Part shown: positions 62,703-64,000 of the stretch, in pieces
Position numbering within the stretch: the stretch's first letter is position 1
Layout: each line of letters starts with the position of its first letter
Origin: Bifidobacterium rousetti
GTDB lineage: Bacteria; Actinomycetota; Actinomycetes; Actinomycetales; Bifidobacteriaceae
Length of the DNA stretch: 64,000 nucleotides
Assembly (NCBI RefSeq): GCF_008698235.1
Contig: NZ_PEBH01000004.1
Location: 154,544-218,543 of the forward strand
Direction of reading: 5' to 3'
The notes under the pieces: model-generated
The model's input: only the letters and a program-made list of their open reading frames with translations
Told to the model about the DNA's origin: nothing
Databases searched by the model: none
Translations under genes and position numbers: made by a program

Positions 62703-64000
62703 TGGATCAGTTCCCGATTGTGTTGAGGGGATACGACAAGGACAAGGTCGACGAGGCGTTCGCCACCGCGCAGGCCAGCGTGCGTCAGGCGCAGCAGACC
62801 CTCGCCGGCATGCGCGAGCAGATCGCCGCGAGCGACGCCCGCATCCTCAAACTGCAGGCGCAGCTGGAGGAGGAGAAGAAGCGCAAGCCGAAGTCGAGCA
62901 GCTTCGCCTCGCTCGGCGCCAACGCGCAGCAGATGCTCGCCTCCGCCGAACAGACCAGTTCCGAACTGCTCGAGCGCGCCAAGGCCGATGCCGCCTCCAC
63001 GCGCAAGGCCGCGCAGGCGCAGGCCCAGACGCTCATCAACAACGCCAAGCTCGACGCCAAGCACATCGTCGACGACGCCACCCAGAAGGCGTCCACGATC
63101 CTCGCGCAGGCCAACACCGAGGCGGACACCATCACCACCTCGGCCAAGAACAACGCCGCCCAGCTGCGCGCCGAGACCGCGAAGAACGTCACCGAGCAGC
63201 GCCAGACCGTCGAACTCGAACTGAGCAACTCCCGTGAGGCGCACGACAAGCAGCTCGCCTCCGAGAAGGCCAAGCAGGAGCGCGAGCTGTCCGATATGAA
63301 GGCCGAGGCCACCGCGCAGATCGCTGCCCAGCGCAAGAGCACCAACGAGGAGCTGGCCCGCCTCAAGTCCGAGGCCAACGACCAGATCGAGGCCGCGCTC
63401 GCCGAGGCGAACAAGAAGCTCGCCGACGTGCGCGAGCAGGTCTCCAAGATGATGACCGACGCGCAGCGCCGCGCCGGCGAGATCGTCGACGAAGCCAATT
63501 CCAAGGCGCAGGAGATCAATGACGAGGCCGAAGTCAAGCGCACCAAGACGATGAGCCAGGTCAACGCCGAGGTCGAGCAGATCCGCACCGACATCGCCGC
63601 CCAGCAGGACGAGGCCACGAAGAAGGTCTCCGAGCTGCTCGACAACCTCGAGGAGCGTCGCACCGCGGCCAAGAAGGAGGCCGACGAGCTGGTCGGCCAG
63701 GCCAAGACCGCCCGCGAGGAGGCCGACGCCTACGCCGCGTCGAAGCGCGCCGACGCCGACGCGCAGGCCGCGGCCACCCTGAAGAAGGCCAGCGAGGACG
63801 CCGAACGTCAGATCGAGGAGCGTCGCGCCGCCGCCCAGCAGGAGCTCGACGGCCTGAAGGCGAACATCGCCACCCTGCAGCAGCGCGAGGCCCAGATCAC
63901 CCAGCGAGTCAGCGAGCTGCGCGCCATGTTCTCCAACGCCTTCGCCGGCTTCGTCGGGGGCGAGGAAACCCCCGCCCCCGACGAAGCCGGCGAAGGCGTT
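62703..64000 (+). CDS. DivIVA-like coiled-coil protein, 3' truncated
   Basis: The first 432 residues are visible; the reading frame is open at the window edge. The DivIVA-type N-terminal block (FPIVLRGYDKDKVDEAFAT) is followed by almost uninterrupted coiled coil rich in Ala, Glu, Lys and Gln (residues 25-415). In actinobacteria such proteins mark the cell pole and organise apical growth. The ATG at 62703 has GGAAGAGGG. The coiled coil is longer than in classical DivIVA. At the very end a perfect inverted repeat (63935-64000) is encoded inside the gene. Confidence 0.85.
63935..64000. repeat. Perfect 28-bp inverted repeat at the window edge, inside the DivIVA-like gene
   Basis: 63935-63962 is exactly complementary to 63973-64000 around a 10-base loop. 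The repeat starts AACGCCTTCGCC and ends GGCGAAGGCGTT. It may extend beyond the window. The encoded peptide (NAFAGFVGG ... PDEAGEGV) still keeps the frame. Confidence 0.9.

Overview
The window is a 64 kb piece of a high-GC actinobacterial chromosome, almost certainly a Bifidobacterium or a close relative. The strongest marker is a 3,150-residue type I fatty acid synthase in the bacterial domain order. It is directly preceded by a biotin carboxylase/BCCP fusion and a carboxyltransferase, and followed by its own phosphopantetheinyl transferase. Amylosucrase with LacI-type operators, GC-rich codon use, and a secreted protein built of pilin-like, FIVAR and DUF5648 repeats also fit a gut bifidobacterium. 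Most of the window is ordinary core chromosome. I see no prophage, transposase, integrase or CRISPR array.

Layout. 1-2831: envelope precursors (plsC end, gpsA, ddl). 2832-7801: an intergenic repeat zone, then a four-gene ABC importer. 7802-13317: small membrane protein, MscS channel, aspartase, TetR regulator, DUF2974-type hydrolase. 13611-13922: three tRNAs (Gly-GCC, Val-GAC, Val-CAC), then a 62-bp tandem hairpin array. 14378-19382: amino-acid permease, esterase, small membrane protein, two-component system. 19441-38848: a biotin and fatty-acid block (degenerate biotin-ligase paralogue, bioY, accC, accD, fas, acpS) with amylosucrase and an intact birA at its far end. 38913-43504: tRNA-Gly-TCC, membrane protein, rpsO, pnp. 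43618-53987: a trans-sulfuration-type PLP enzyme, a DUF2207 protein, two AAA-type ATPases with phased repeats next to them, an aldo/keto reductase, and a MocR/LysE divergent pair. 54079-64000: U32 peptidase, PgeF-like protein, large secreted repeat protein, IspD-like and Pcp-like genes, and the start of a DivIVA-like coiled-coil gene that runs off the end.

How the genes work together. BioY imports biotin and BirA attaches it to the BCCP domain of AccC. AccC and AccD make malonyl-CoA for the FAS megasynthase, whose internal carrier domain is activated by AcpS. PlsC and GpsA feed the acyl chains into phospholipid. The sugar-facing genes (amylosucrase and the secreted repeat protein) each carry palindromes of the LacI-operator type, but no LacI regulator lies in the window.

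The least explained content is between genes. Five copies of a dispersed palindrome (2873, 3080, 7855, 9575, 45019) share a conserved central core flanked by variable arms that stay complementary. All five transition-type arm mismatches are G-U pairs on the same strand relative to the core, which suggests a structured RNA family. Other intergenic arrays (38, 62, 52, 33 and 20 bp periods) and a perfect 28-bp inverted repeat at the last bases of the window also stand out.
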